Notes: generated from the letters alone by a model not told the origin. A stretch of DNA of 64,000 nucleotides from Sulfitobacter delicatus (GCF_900102535.1 NZ_FNBP01000006.1:1-64000); one strand, 5' to 3'. Numbered from the stretch's first letter, positions 1 through 9,756 are shown. Numbers and translations are program-made.

Positions 1-210
1 GATACCTTCAACATGATCCTGCCGCTTTGGGGCGAGAAGGACGAGGCCAAGCGCATCGAGGGCTGGAAGGCCGTAGACCGCCACATCGCCGAGAACGCCG
101 AGGTGATCCCGCTGCTGCAATATGTGCAGCCGATCCTGCATGTATCGGGCATCAAAGTCGTGCCGCACCGCTCCGGCGCGCTGCTGCCGCATCTGATGAC
201 ACGCGCGTAA
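1..210 (+). CDS. ABC importer solute-binding protein, family 5 (C-terminal end only)
   Basis: Only the last 69 residues are in the window; the gene enters from the left in frame 1 and stops at TAA 208-210. The tail (EGWKAVDRHIAENAEVIPLL, then a strand and a short basic end) matches the closing segment of peptide/nickel-type (family 5) periplasmic binding proteins. It is assigned mainly because it directly precedes DppB-, DppC-, DppD- and DppF-like genes on the same strand. The protein would capture a peptide or similar solute in the periplasm and hand it to the downstream permease. The substrate cannot be told from this fragment. Confidence 0.8.
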   Translation, partial: DTFNMILPLWGEKDEAKRIEGWKAVDRHIAENAEVIPLLQYVQPILHVSGIKVVPHRSGALLPHLMTRA

Positions 211-219
211 CGCAACATT

Positions 220-247
220 TGACGGGGCGGCAAAGGCTGTCCCGTCA
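220..247 (+). other. Intercistronic stem-loop between binding-protein and permease genes
   Basis: TGACGGG (220-226) pairs with CCCGTCA (241-247). The stem continues inward through G-U/C-G pairs to an AAAG loop. It starts 10 bases after the binding-protein stop and ends 20 bases before the permease start, with no T-run. Such hairpins usually protect the upstream mRNA or reduce read-through, so that the binding protein is made in excess. The same arrangement recurs at 22830-22856 and 63733-63759. Confidence 0.6.
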
Positions 248-267
248 CACCAAATTCCCGAGGCAAA

Positions 268-1278
268 ATGACCCTATTGCGCAGCATATTGATGCGGCTT
301 CTCAGCACCGCCATCACGCTCTTTGGCGTGGCCGTGATCGTCTTTGTGGTGATCCGCGTGGTCCCCGGCAACCCGATTGCCATGATGCTGCCCCCCGGCG
401 CGACGGAGGCCGATATCGCCCGGCTGCAGGCGCAATACGGGTTCGACAAATCGATCTTTGGGCAGTTCGTGATTTGGCTCAGTGGCGTCCTGCAGGGCGA
501 TTTCGGCACCTCGATCTCGCTGCGCCAACCGGTGAGTAGCCTTGTCCTGAACCGACTGCCCGCCACACTGGAGCTGAGTATCGTCGCACTGCTGATCGCC
601 ATCGCCATCGGCGGCACGCTGGCGCTGATGGGCACGCTGCGGCGCGACAGCCGTGCCGAGGGGGCCATCGACATCTCCGCCGGCATGGCCCTGTCGATCC
701 CGGATTTCCTCTGGGGCTTGGTGCTGATTTTGCTCTTCGGCGTGCTCTGGCCGGTGTTCCACATCTCGGGGCGCATCTCCCCCGCGCTCGACATTGATTT
801 CACCACGAATTTCTACCTCTTCGAAGCCCTGCTGCGCCTGCGCTTAGACGTCTTGGGCGATTTGATCGGCCATATGTTCATGCCCGCGCTGGCGCTGGCG
901 ATCCCGCTCTCGGCGATCATCGCGCAGCTGCTCAAGCAAAGCCTGAAAGAAACCATGCATCTTGATTACGTCACCCTGTCGCGCACCCATGGCTATGGCG
1001 AGACCCATGTCATCACCCGCGACGCGCTGCCCAATGCCATTCTGCCAACGCTGACTTTGGTCGGTGTGCAGTTCACTTTCCTCATCGGCGGCACCGTCAT
1101 CATTGAGCGTCTGTTCAGCTACGAAGGCTTGGGCAATATGGCGATTGATGCGGTGATCAACCGCGATCTGCCGCTGATCCAGGGCATCGTGATCCTCTTT
1201 GCGCTGATCTTTACCCTCGTGAACTTCGCTGTCGATATGCTCTATGTCGTGCTGAACCCGAGGCTTCGCCATGCGTGA
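268..1278 (+). CDS. ABC transporter permease, DppB/OppB type
   Basis: This is an inner-membrane channel subunit of a peptide-type importer, 336 aa, the usual length for the family. It has an N-terminal membrane segment (about residues 8-30), a periplasmic stretch, then several more hydrophobic spans. The cytoplasmic EAA-like coupling loop is visible as RTHGYGETHVITRDALPNAI around residue 240; it contacts the ATPases. The ATG at 268 follows a weak purine-rich AGGCAAA. The gene overlaps the next permease by 8 bases, so the two are probably translated together. The substrate is unknown because most of the binding protein lies outside the window. Confidence 0.93.
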   Translation: MTLLRSILMRLLSTAITLFGVAVIVFVVIRVVPGNPIAMMLPPGATEADIARLQAQYGFDKSIFGQFVIWLSGVLQGDFGTSISLRQPVSSLVLNRLPATLELSIVALLIAIAIGGTLALMGTLRRDSRAEGAIDISAGMALSIPDFLWGLVLILLFGVLWPVFHISGRISPALDIDFTTNFYLFEALLRLRLDVLGDLIGHMFMPALALAIPLSAIIAQLLKQSLKETMHLDYVTLSRTHGYGETHVITRDALPNAILPTLTLVGVQFTFLIGGTVIIERLFSYEGLGNMAIDAVINRDLPLIQGIVILFALIFTLVNFAVDMLYVVLNPRLRHA

Positions 1279-2122
1279 CGCCCGCGGAGACATCAAACGC
1301 CCCCTCGGGCTGCGCCTCTGGCTCTCGGGCGGTTGGCTGTTGCTGCTGGCGCTGGCCGCACTGTTGGCCCCGTGGATCGCCCCCCAAGACCCGCTGGCCC
1401 AAGACCTCTTCACCTCCCGCCTTCCGCCATTTTGGGAAAGCGGCGCCGAGCCGGGGTTTTGGCTGGGGTCGGATTCACTGGGCCGCGATGTGCTGAGCCG
1501 GATCATCCATGGCGCCCGTCTTGCGCTGATCGTGGCACTGGTAGCGGGTACTCTAACCTGCATAATAGGCACTGCTCTTGGCCTGATCGCGGGCTACTAC
1601 CGGGGCTGGCCGGACCGCATTATCAGCCGCTTTGTCGACATCTGGATGGCCTTCCCGCCGGTGCTCTTTGCCATTCTGTTGATCGCCGTGCTGGGCACCG
1701 GCCTCACCTCCATCATCATCGCCATCGTGGTGATCGACTGGACCCGTTTCGCCCGCGTGATCCGGGCCGAAGCGATGACCCAAGGCGCGATGGACTATGT
1801 CGCTTCGGCCCAAGTCGCGGGGCGCAAACGGATGGGCACAATGCTAGCCGAGATCTTACCGAATGTGCTGCCCACCGTCGTCGCTCTGCTGACCTTGGAA
1901 ATGGGCATCGCGGTGATTGTCGAGGCGATCCTGAGCTTCGTGAATCTGTCGATTTCGACCGACAGCCCGACATGGGGCGGCATGATTTCCGAGGGCCGCA
2001 CCTCGGTCCATCAGGCTTGGTGGGTGTTGGTCTTCCCGCTGATTACCCTGTTCTTCACGGTGCTCAGCTTCTCTCAATTAGGCGAAGGGTTGAAAGACCG
2101 TTTCGATCCGGTGCTGCGATGA
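1271..2122 (+). CDS. ABC transporter permease, DppC/OppC type
   Basis: This is the second membrane subunit of the importer, 283 aa. The first hydrophobic span lies at about residues 15-38, then the DppC-family signature region (LGSDSLGRDVLSRIIHGAR) precedes five further spans. The EAA loop is near ASAQVAGRKRMGTMLAEILP. It overlaps the upstream permease by 8 bases, and its TGA is embedded in the ATGA start of the following ATPase. This is the ordinary organisation of a dpp-like operon; nothing unusual is seen. Confidence 0.93.
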   Translation: MRDARGDIKRPLGLRLWLSGGWLLLLALAALLAPWIAPQDPLAQDLFTSRLPPFWESGAEPGFWLGSDSLGRDVLSRIIHGARLALIVALVAGTLTCIIGTALGLIAGYYRGWPDRIISRFVDIWMAFPPVLFAILLIAVLGTGLTSIIIAIVVIDWTRFARVIRAEAMTQGAMDYVASAQVAGRKRMGTMLAEILPNVLPTVVALLTLEMGIAVIVEAILSFVNLSISTDSPTWGGMISEGRTSVHQAWWVLVFPLITLFFTVLSFSQLGEGLKDRFDPVLR

Positions 2123-2988
2123 GTGCTTATCTGCAAATCCGCAACCTCTGTGTGACGCTTAAGGGCGGCATCCCGATCCTGCGGCGGGTCTCGCTGGATG
2201 TGGCGGCGGGGCAGGTGCATGGGCTGGTTGGCGAAAGCGGTGCGGGTAAGTCGATGATCGGCAAGGCAGTGCTGGGCACCCTGCCGCGCGCGCTTCAAGT
2301 GACCCGCGGTGAGATTTGGCTCGACGGTGTCGATCTGCTCAGCCTGCCTGCGCGCGAGCGCCAGCGCCGCATCGGCGCCACCGCCGCGCTGATCCCGCAA
2401 GACCCGCTGACCGCGCTGAACCCGGTGCGGCGCGTGGGGCCGCAGATCACCCGGCGGCTGGTCGATATCTTGGGCTGGTCGCGCAGCGATGCCGAAGCCC
2501 GCGCATTGCATCTGCTGGAGGAAGTCCAAATCCCCGACCCCGCCCGCGTCATGCGCAGCTACCCCCATGAACTTTCGGGCGGCATGCGCCAGCGCATCCT
2601 GATTGCCGCTGCTTTTTCAGCAGAGCCAAAGCTTATCATCGCCGATGAGCCGACCACCGCCCTCGATGTGACCGTACAAAAGCAAATCCTGCGCCTGATC
2701 GCAGACATGCAAGCGCGCCACGGCACGGCGCTTTTGTTCGTGACCCATGACCTCGGCGTGGTTTCCAAAGTCTGCGACACGCTCAGCGTGCTCTACGCAG
2801 GCAAAGTGATCGAAGACGCCCGGATGCGGCGTTTTTTCACCCGGCCCATCCACCCCTATTCACGCGCCCTTCTGGCCGCGACACCCAGCTATGAAGACCC
2901 CGAAGGCGCGCTGACCCCGGTGCCGCAATCGGTGATCGAACAAGTGGAACGCGAAGTGCAGGACCACGACCGGAGGGCCGCACCATGA
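2119..2988 (+). CDS. ABC transporter ATP-binding protein, DppD type
   Basis: One of two cytoplasmic ATPases of the importer, 289 aa. Walker A is GESGAGKS (about residue 41), the signature is LSGGMRQR, Walker B is LIIADEP followed by TTALD, and the switch histidine is in FVTHDLG. The open reading frame extends far upstream, but the ATG at 2119 is chosen because it sits in an ATGA overlap with the permease stop and starts at the conserved N-terminal strand. At 289 aa it is shorter than many DppD proteins (about 330): the C-terminal oligopeptide-family extension is brief and lacks the usual cysteine-rich FRTRCP-like motif seen in the other two importers of this window. Confidence 0.92.
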   Translation: MSAYLQIRNLCVTLKGGIPILRRVSLDVAAGQVHGLVGESGAGKSMIGKAVLGTLPRALQVTRGEIWLDGVDLLSLPARERQRRIGATAALIPQDPLTALNPVRRVGPQITRRLVDILGWSRSDAEARALHLLEEVQIPDPARVMRSYPHELSGGMRQRILIAAAFSAEPKLIIADEPTTALDVTVQKQILRLIADMQARHGTALLFVTHDLGVVSKVCDTLSVLYAGKVIEDARMRRFFTRPIHPYSRALLAATPSYEDPEGALTPVPQSVIEQVEREVQDHDRRAAP

Positions 2989-3779
2989 TGTATCAGATCA
3001 AAGACCTCCAACTTTCCCTGCCCGACATGACGCGCAAACCGCTCTTAGGGGCGGCGCCGCGAATTGAGATCCTGCGCGGGCTGACCTTTGACGTGCCGCA
3101 GGGCGCGGTGCTCGGCATCGTCGGTGGGTCCGGATCGGGCAAATCGACGCTCGGTCGGGCAATGCTGCGGCTGTTGGAACCGACCGGCGGCAGCATCACC
3201 TTCAACGGGCAGGACATCACCCATCTGGCCGAGGACGACCTGCGCCCCATGCGCGCGCAGATGCAGATGATCTTTCAAGACCCAATGTCCTCGCTCAACC
3301 CGCGCCGCAGGGTTGGGGGCATCATCGCGGGACCGCTGCATGTGCAAGGGCATGAAGGCATCGGGGCCAAGGTACTCGAAGCGCTGGATATGGTCGGATT
3401 GCCGCGCAGCTTTGCCAATCGCTATCCGCATGAACTCTCCGGTGGTCAAAGGCAGCGCGTGGGGATCGCACGGGCGATTGCTCTGCGTCCTGAGTTCATC
3501 CTCGCGGATGAGATCGTCTCGGGGTTGGATGTCTCGTCGCAGGCGCAGGTGCTGAACCTTCTGCAGGAACTGGTGCGGGAACTGGGGCTCACCTTGGCTT
3601 TTATCAGCCATGACATGTCGGTGATCCGCAGGCTCTGTGACCGCACGCTTGTCCTCTACCGCGGCGAGATCGTTGAGCAAGGCCCGACGGCGGCGCTTTT
3701 CGCCAACCCGCAGGCGGCCTATACGCGAGACCTGCTAGACGCCATCCCTCTGCCCGACCCGGACCAAGTCTGGGCCTAA
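2985..3779 (+). CDS. ABC transporter ATP-binding protein, DppF type
   Basis: This is the second ATPase of the first importer, 264 aa. Walker A is GGSGSGKS, the signature LSGGQRQR, Walker B FILADEI with VSGLD, and the switch histidine is in FISHDMS. It starts with ATGA overlapping the preceding gene and ends 4 bases before the stop of the convergent phospholipase-D gene, leaving no room for a separate terminator. The C-terminal extension is short, as in its partner, so this pair seems to be a compact variant of the family. Confidence 0.92.
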   Translation: MMYQIKDLQLSLPDMTRKPLLGAAPRIEILRGLTFDVPQGAVLGIVGGSGSGKSTLGRAMLRLLEPTGGSITFNGQDITHLAEDDLRPMRAQMQMIFQDPMSSLNPRRRVGGIIAGPLHVQGHEGIGAKVLEALDMVGLPRSFANRYPHELSGGQRQRVGIARAIALRPEFILADEIVSGLDVSSQAQVLNLLQELVRELGLTLAFISHDMSVIRRLCDRTLVLYRGEIVEQGPTAALFANPQAAYTRDLLDAIPLPDPDQVWA

Positions 3780-3782
3780 CGA

Positions 3783-5351
3783 CTAGCGGTCACGCCCGCC
3801 CCATTTGCGCCAAGCGAGCCAGGCCACTGCCGCACCACCAGCGATCAGGGCGAGGTGCCGGGGGCGGATACCACGGCCCGTCGCCATGCCTTCGCCGGGG
3901 TGGTAGCGCGGATCGAGCAGCCGTGTGTTGGCGAGGAAGCTGCCCACATAGGTCACCGCATCGCGCGAAACCCGCCGCAGCCCGCGGCCGTGCTTCACGT
4001 TCAGCCGTTTGATCGTGGCAATCATCGAACCAGTGCGCGACATCAGCTCGGCGACCTCTTCAGGCTGCACGCCCAGATGCTCTGCCATAAGCTTGGTGCG
4101 GAAGCCTTCGATCGTGTCTGCCGGGCCTTCGATCGCCACGTCGCATTCGGTGTCAAAGCCCATCGAGCGATTGTTCAGATTGCTCGACCCCAAGCGCAAC
4201 AGATGGCCGTCAATAATCATGACCTTCGCATGGACATAGATCGGCTCGCCCGCTTCGGTGACAGGATAGTAAATGCGAAAGCGCTTCTCTCGGTCGGCCT
4301 TTCGCAGCCGTTTCACCAAGCGTTCGCGCAGCACATGCATGGCGTCATCTTCCAACTGCGATTCAGCATGGCGGGGGTTGATGATGACAATTTCCGGCCC
4401 GTTGTGTTCGGCCAGCCGTGCCTCGAGCGCCGTGCAGATCGTCTCGGCAGCGAAGTATTGGGATTCAATATAGATATGCCGTTTGGCCGATTTGATCCCG
4501 GCGAGGTAGAGCTGTTCGATCTCGTTGATCAGCGGCTCCCCATCAAAGGGCGGTTCGGTCCGCGCGATGGCCACATCGACGTCATGGGCATCGACGTTAA
4601 GGTCTTGGGGCCAATCTGAATGACGCTGGTCGACAGGCTTGTCGATCTCCTCGCCCGTGGCACGGAACCAACGGCGGCGCGACAGTTCCGCGAGGGCCGA
4701 AGCTGCATCGCCGGACATCGCTGAGGTGACGTCGTGCCACGGCCCCGAGAGGGTGCCGTCCTTGCGCACGCGGCGGGGGTCTTCCGGCAGGTGTTCCGGC
4801 GTGTCCCATCGGTCTTCGGTCGCGTCGATCCCGCCACAGAAAGCCAGCGTGTCATCCGCCACGACGATCTTTTGGTGGTGGCAGGCTCCAAAAGGGTGGT
4901 GGCCATCCAAAGCAAAGTGGACCCGGTCGCCACTAAAAAGGCTGAGGGCCAGCGATGGCATCAAACGACCCGGCGCGGCGAGCACGGCACCGTTCCATTT
5001 TAGCAAGTAAACATGAAGGTCCGGGTTGCGCTCGACGACAGCTTCGACAAAGGCGCCCAATTGGTTGGGGTAGCCGTCCGGAGCGAGGCCCTCGGCGTCG
5101 CTTTCTCCCGGCAGCATCTCGAGCTCAAAGTCGAAGTCCCAGCCGACTAAAAGCAATTCGCGGCTGGCAGCCAGAAACACTTTGCGCAGCAGACGGAAGT
5201 AATCCGCGGCATCGACGATCATCGCAAACTTATCGGCCCGCGCCACGCGCCAAGAGGTCTGGTCGCTGAACAGTGTGGCAGTTTGACTTGCCGTATGCGG
5301 GGTCATCGGATGCACCGCTCCTTCAGCATTCTGCTCGCCGCCCACTGTCAT
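3783..5351 (-). CDS. Phospholipase D / cardiolipin-synthase family protein with C-terminal membrane anchor
   Basis: 522 aa with both HKD half-sites of the PLD superfamily: HHQKIVVADD (H159, K161) and VHAKVMIIDG (H374, K376), each followed by the conserved SSN/GGID-type strand. These enzymes hydrolyse or transfer phosphatidyl groups. The last 25 residues hold one hydrophobic segment (LALIAGGAAVAWLAW) flanked by Arg/Lys, suggesting a tail anchor. The ATG at 5351 is preceded by AGAAGGGGAT; an in-frame ATG at 5306 also has an AAGGAG, though further away. There is no signal peptide. It is monocistronic or a distant follower of the RND genes upstream (113-base gap). The substrate is unknown. Confidence 0.85.
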   Translation of the reverse strand: MTVGGEQNAEGAVHPMTPHTASQTATLFSDQTSWRVARADKFAMIVDAADYFRLLRKVFLAASRELLLVGWDFDFELEMLPGESDAEGLAPDGYPNQLGAFVEAVVERNPDLHVYLLKWNGAVLAAPGRLMPSLALSLFSGDRVHFALDGHHPFGACHHQKIVVADDTLAFCGGIDATEDRWDTPEHLPEDPRRVRKDGTLSGPWHDVTSAMSGDAASALAELSRRRWFRATGEEIDKPVDQRHSDWPQDLNVDAHDVDVAIARTEPPFDGEPLINEIEQLYLAGIKSAKRHIYIESQYFAAETICTALEARLAEHNGPEIVIINPRHAESQLEDDAMHVLRERLVKRLRKADREKRFRIYYPVTEAGEPIYVHAKVMIIDGHLLRLGSSNLNNRSMGFDTECDVAIEGPADTIEGFRTKLMAEHLGVQPEEVAELMSRTGSMIATIKRLNVKHGRGLRRVSRDAVTYVGSFLANTRLLDPRYHPGEGMATGRGIRPRHLALIAGGAAVAWLAWRKWGGRDR

Positions 5352-5464
5352 ATCCCCTTCTAGCTGTTCAGCCCAAACAAGGCGTGCGTCGGTACTTGCG
5401 CGCTGCCCTACATCCCTCAACGCGCGGGGCGCGGGGAAGTTGCATGGTCAAAGGAATATTGCGG

Positions 5465-8400
5465 TCAGACCGGCTTGGCCTCGGCCAACTCGCTTTGCAG
5501 CTGCGCCTCCTCGGTCGCCTTGGGCGTGGTGAAACGCGCCAGCAGAAAATAGGCGACGGGCGTGAGGTAGAGCGTCGACACCGTGGCCATGCCCAGCCCG
5601 CCGACAATCACCCAACCGAGCGCCTCGCGCGCTTCTGCTCCGGCGCCGGCAGAGAGGATCAAGGGCACGCCGCCCAGTACCGTAGAGGTCATCGTCATCA
5701 TCACCGGGCGCAGACGGATCGTCGCCGCGCCATAGATCGCCTCATGAATATCGGCGCCCTTGTCGCGCAGCTGGTTCGCAAATTCGACAATCAAGATACC
5801 GTTCTTCGCCATGATGCCGATCAACATCACCAACCCGATCTGGCTATAGACGTTCAGGCTCTGCCCCGTCAGCAGGAGCGCGAAGATTGCACAGGCCAGC
5901 CCAAGCGGCACCGTCGACATGACGACAATGGCCGAAATAAAGCTTTCGAACTGGGCAGCCAGCACCAGAAACACCACCAGGATGGCAAAGCCGAATGTCA
6001 CCGCCAGCCCTGATCCAGTTTGGTCCAGTGCTGCCGCTTCGGCCAGTGGCAGAATACGGTTTTCCTCGGCCAACACGTCCTCTCCCATGCGACGTACCTC
6101 TTCCAGCGCGTCGCCGAGCGACAGCGCAGGTGTCAGCGAGGCAGAGATCGACACGGACCGGTTCTGCCCCTCGCGGTCAAGCGACGGCGCAACGGCGCGC
6201 TCCTCAAGCGTCACGAAACTGGAGAGCGGGATCATCTGCCCCGCACCAGATTGCACAAAGACGTTTTCAAGATCGCGGGGGTCATCGATCTTGTCCGAGG
6301 TCGAAAGCAGCTGCACGCCGTAGCTGGTGTCTTCGATAAAGACCGACGCCACCTCGCGCCCGTCGAGCATGGCCTGTAAAGCCTGCCCCAGACCGGCGAT
6401 ATCTACCCCCAGATCAGCGGCCAACGTCCTGTCGATCTGAACGAATAGCTGCGGCTGCGTACGCTCGTAATCCAGCCGCACGCTGCCCATGGCGGGGTTT
6501 TCGCTCAGCCGATCCACCATGGTCTGCGCCACCTCGGCAAGCTGGTCGTAGTTGTTGCCGGTGATAGCAAAGGCCAGCCCCCGCCCCGCCCCCCGGATAC
6601 GCAGGGAATTGGGCTGGATGGCAAAGGCCCGTACGCCGACGATCCCGCGCAGCTTGCCATTGATCTCGCCCACGATCTCGTCCTGCGCGCGGGCGCGGTC
6701 TTCCCATTTGGCGAGGGTAAACACCATGAACCCCCTGTTGCCAGAGCCGAAACCGCTGATGGAAAAAATGTTGGTGACCTCGCCCGCTTCTTGCAACGGC
6801 GCGATGAGATCTTCGATCTCGCGCATCTTGCTTTGTGTGTAGTCCAGCGACACCCCCTGCGGGGCCGAAACGCTGAGCAATGCCACCGCCCGGTCCTCGC
6901 GGGGGGTCAGTTCTTGCCGAATTCCCCCTGCGAGCAGACTGGCCGCAACGGCGACAAAGGCCGCGATCAGGATCACGACGAATGGCATCGCCAAAGCCCC
7001 GCGCAGCGTGGCGGCGTAGAGGGCAAACAACCCTTTGCCGAGCGAGACCATTGGACCACGGGGCGTCTCTTCGGATGGGCGGGCAAGCAAACGGCTGGCG
7101 AGCACCGGGCAAAGGGTCAGTGCGATGACAGACGAAAGGGCGACCGCCATCGCAAGCGTATAGCCGAACTCTCGAAACAGCCCGCCCGCCTGCCCCGGAA
7201 GGAAGGACAGCGGAACAAAGACCGCCGCAAGGGTCGCTGTCGTGGTGACGACGGCAAAAAAGACCTGCGCCGTGCCATGGACCGCCGCGGCGCGGGGTGC
7301 CATGCCAGCGGCGCGCTGGCGGACGATGTTCTCCAGCACCACAATCGCATCATCCACGACCATGCCTGTTGCCAGTACCAGCGCCAGCAGCGTCAGGATA
7401 TTGATCGAAAAGCCGACCAGATATATCGCCGCCAGCGTGCCGATGAGCGCCACTGGCAATGTCAGCGCCGGGATCAGGGTGGCCCGCAGGTCGCGCAGGA
7501 ATACAAAGATCACCGCAACCACAATCGCGACAGCAATCGCGAGCGTACGCAGCACCTCTTCTATTGAGCCTGAAATGAAAGTCGCGTCGTCGGAAGTAAC
7601 GAAGATACTGACATCGGACGGCAGGGTTTGCGCAAGATCATCGACCACGGCACGAACATCGCGCGAGATTTCCAGCGTGTTGGACGTGGCCTGCCGGATG
7701 ATCCCGATACCCAGCCCCAGCCGCCCGTTCGCCCGCAGCACCGTATCACCATCCGCCGGGCCAAGCGTCACCTGTGCCACGTCGCCCAGCTTGACATTCG
7801 GTTTCAGTTCGAGGTTCTCGAAAGCCTCCGGCGTCGTCACGCTCGCAGTGGTGCGCACATTGATCGACTGTCGCTCACCCGCCAGATCGCCCGCTGGCGC
7901 GTCATAGGCAACGTCGGAGAGCACCCGCTGGATATCTCCCAAAGTCAGCCCGCGGCTGGCGAGCGCCAATTGGTCGATGTCCACGCGAAAGAACGGCTCT
8001 CTATCGCCATAGACCTGAAGATCGGCCACACCGCTGACAGAGATGAGACGGTCTTCGACCCGCTCCTGCACCAGCCGCGTGAGGTCTTCAGGCGACCGCC
8101 CGGTTGAGGTCACCGCAATGCGCATAACAGGCTGGGCGTCGGCATCCGCTTTGACAATCTGCGGCTGCTCGGCGCCTTCGGGCAGTTGGTTGGCGATCCG
8201 GGCAACGGCATCGCGCACATCGGTGGCGGCAACGTCGATATCAACATCATCGCTGAACTCCAGCGTCACCCGACTGCGCCCGAAGTTGGAACTGGAAGAA
8301 ATCGCCCGCACGCCCGAGACGCGCCCTACGGCCCCTTCGACACGGCCCGTCAGCTCTTTGTCCACGCTTTCCGGTGAGGCTCCTGTAAAGGTCGTTGTCA

Positions 8401-8554
8401 CCGTGACCACTGGACGGTCAACATTCGGCAACTCGCGAATTTCCGCTCCGAAAAGCGCCGCCACACCAGCGAGAATAATCAGCGCATTCAGCACCATCGC
8501 GAGGATGGGTCGCCGGACAAACAGTGCCGTGCCGGAGAGCGCGGCCTCACTCAT
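5465..8554 (-). CDS. RND-family efflux pump inner-membrane transporter
   Basis: 1029 aa, normal for the HAE1/AcrB-like family. The N-terminus has the typical FVRRPILAMVLNALIILAG span. The proton-relay motif of the fourth membrane segment, GMVVDDAIVVLENI, is near residue 400. Two periplasmic porter/docking halves and a second bundle of membrane spans complete the duplicated topology. It exports hydrophobic compounds by proton antiport together with the adaptor encoded just upstream, with which it shares an ATGA overlap. No TolC-type outer-membrane gene is in the window, so the pump probably uses one encoded elsewhere. Confidence 0.94.
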   Translation of the reverse strand: MSEAALSGTALFVRRPILAMVLNALIILAGVAALFGAEIRELPNVDRPVVTVTTTFTGASPESVDKELTGRVEGAVGRVSGVRAISSSSNFGRSRVTLEFSDDVDIDVAATDVRDAVARIANQLPEGAEQPQIVKADADAQPVMRIAVTSTGRSPEDLTRLVQERVEDRLISVSGVADLQVYGDREPFFRVDIDQLALASRGLTLGDIQRVLSDVAYDAPAGDLAGERQSINVRTTASVTTPEAFENLELKPNVKLGDVAQVTLGPADGDTVLRANGRLGLGIGIIRQATSNTLEISRDVRAVVDDLAQTLPSDVSIFVTSDDATFISGSIEEVLRTLAIAVAIVVAVIFVFLRDLRATLIPALTLPVALIGTLAAIYLVGFSINILTLLALVLATGMVVDDAIVVLENIVRQRAAGMAPRAAAVHGTAQVFFAVVTTTATLAAVFVPLSFLPGQAGGLFREFGYTLAMAVALSSVIALTLCPVLASRLLARPSEETPRGPMVSLGKGLFALYAATLRGALAMPFVVILIAAFVAVAASLLAGGIRQELTPREDRAVALLSVSAPQGVSLDYTQSKMREIEDLIAPLQEAGEVTNIFSISGFGSGNRGFMVFTLAKWEDRARAQDEIVGEINGKLRGIVGVRAFAIQPNSLRIRGAGRGLAFAITGNNYDQLAEVAQTMVDRLSENPAMGSVRLDYERTQPQLFVQIDRTLAADLGVDIAGLGQALQAMLDGREVASVFIEDTSYGVQLLSTSDKIDDPRDLENVFVQSGAGQMIPLSSFVTLEERAVAPSLDREGQNRSVSISASLTPALSLGDALEEVRRMGEDVLAEENRILPLAEAAALDQTGSGLAVTFGFAILVVFLVLAAQFESFISAIVVMSTVPLGLACAIFALLLTGQSLNVYSQIGLVMLIGIMAKNGILIVEFANQLRDKGADIHEAIYGAATIRLRPVMMTMTSTVLGGVPLILSAGAGAEAREALGWVIVGGLGMATVSTLYLTPVAYFLLARFTTPKATEEAQLQSELAEAKPV

Positions 8555-9756
8555 AGCGTGTCTTCCGCGCGGCGGGCGGCGTCTGTTTCAGCACTACCAG
8601 CCCGGTTGGTCGCCCGCACCTCAGCCCCTTCGCGCAGGGACTGGACGCCTTCTGTTACGACCGCTTCACCGGGATGTATCCCGTCAGAGCGGACCAAGAC
8701 CGACCCGCTGTTGCGTTGCGCGATCTCAATCGACACGCGGCGCGCTACGCCCTCTTGCACAGCCCAGACAAAGGCGCCTTCACTGTCCCATTGCACGGCG
8801 AGCGGTGGAACGGAAAGCAACGGCGCACCCGCGAAACTGAGGGTAACCGAAAAGGCCATGCCCGCGCGCAACAAGTCTTCGGGGTTGGGCACCCGGCCAC
8901 GCACCCGCAGTGTCCGGCTGCCGCGGTCAATCACGCTGTCGATGGTGCTCACTTCGCCGGTCAGTTCTATATCCCGCAGACCCAAAGGAGTGACGGTGAT
9001 CTCCTGACCCAGTTCCAGTTTCCCGACGATCCGTTCCGGGACGCGGAAATCGATCAGTATCTCGCTCCGGTCCGTCAATGTTGCCAGAACGTCCTGCGCG
9101 CTTACCCGGTCGCCCACTTCGATGTCGGTAATGCCAACCCAGCCCGTGATCGGCGCCGTGATGCGCCTTTGGGCGAGGTCGAACTCTGCCTGACGCAGAG
9201 CCAGTTCGGCGCGGCGCAGTGCCAGTTCAACTTCGCGCAGGCGTACCTCGCTCACCGCACCGGTATTCTGAAGGCGCGCGACGCGGGACTGTTCCGTCTG
9301 GGCATTGTCCAACTGAAGCTGCGCCGCCTGAAGCGCAATTTCTTCGGCCTCGTCTTCAAGCATCGCAATCACGCTACCAGCGGAGACCTTGCCCCCCTCC
9401 GGCAGAGAAAGGTCAGTGATCACCCCCACGGCGTTGGACCGTACCGTGACCGACCGCTTGGCGCGCCCGTCTCCGATGGCCGTGATGCGGTCCGCCAAGT
9501 TCTCCTCTGCCACCGGCTCTGTCACCACCAGCACCGGTCCACCGCCCCGCCGACGGTCTGCGCTCGGCGCTGCGGAAGCCTCGGGGGTGATTTCGATCCC
9601 GAGCCGGTCGAGCAGCCCGGTTTGGGCCGCAAAGCTGCGCGCCTCGGGGACGTAGGTGATCAAAAGATAACCACCGCCTGCAAGAACGAGCAGGAATACG
9701 ATGGTTTGACGCAGGGCTTTCACGGCAGTGCTTTCTGAATGCTTTACAATGGGCAT
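8551..9756 (-). CDS. RND efflux periplasmic adaptor (membrane fusion protein)
   Basis: 401 aa. There is a single N-terminal membrane segment (TIVFLLVLAGGGYLLITYV) and no lipobox cysteine. Then come a biotinyl-lipoyl half motif (GVITDLSLPEGGKVSAGSVI), an alpha-helical hairpin rich in Ala/Glu/Gln (about residues 135-190), the second lipoyl half, and beta-barrel domains. It bridges the inner-membrane pump and an outer-membrane channel. The start is the ATG at 9756; the Shine-Dalgarno is weak (GGTAG). It is the first gene of the two-gene operon, and the MFS gene is divergent. Confidence 0.92.
   Translation of the reverse strand: MPIVKHSESTAVKALRQTIVFLLVLAGGGYLLITYVPEARSFAAQTGLLDRLGIEITPEASAAPSADRRRGGGPVLVVTEPVAEENLADRITAIGDGRAKRSVTVRSNAVGVITDLSLPEGGKVSAGSVIAMLEDEAEEIALQAAQLQLDNAQTEQSRVARLQNTGAVSEVRLREVELALRRAELALRQAEFDLAQRRITAPITGWVGITDIEVGDRVSAQDVLATLTDRSEILIDFRVPERIVGKLELGQEITVTPLGLRDIELTGEVSTIDSVIDRGSRTLRVRGRVPNPEDLLRAGMAFSVTLSFAGAPLLSVPPLAVQWDSEGAFVWAVQEGVARRVSIEIAQRNSGSVLVRSDGIHPGEAVVTEGVQSLREGAEVRATNRAGSAETDAARRAEDTL

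Noticed and set aside
1333..2118. Upstream extension of the first DppD-like reading frame
   Set aside because: It overlaps the whole permease gene in another frame; the ATGA overlap at 2119 and the conserved start define the true gene.
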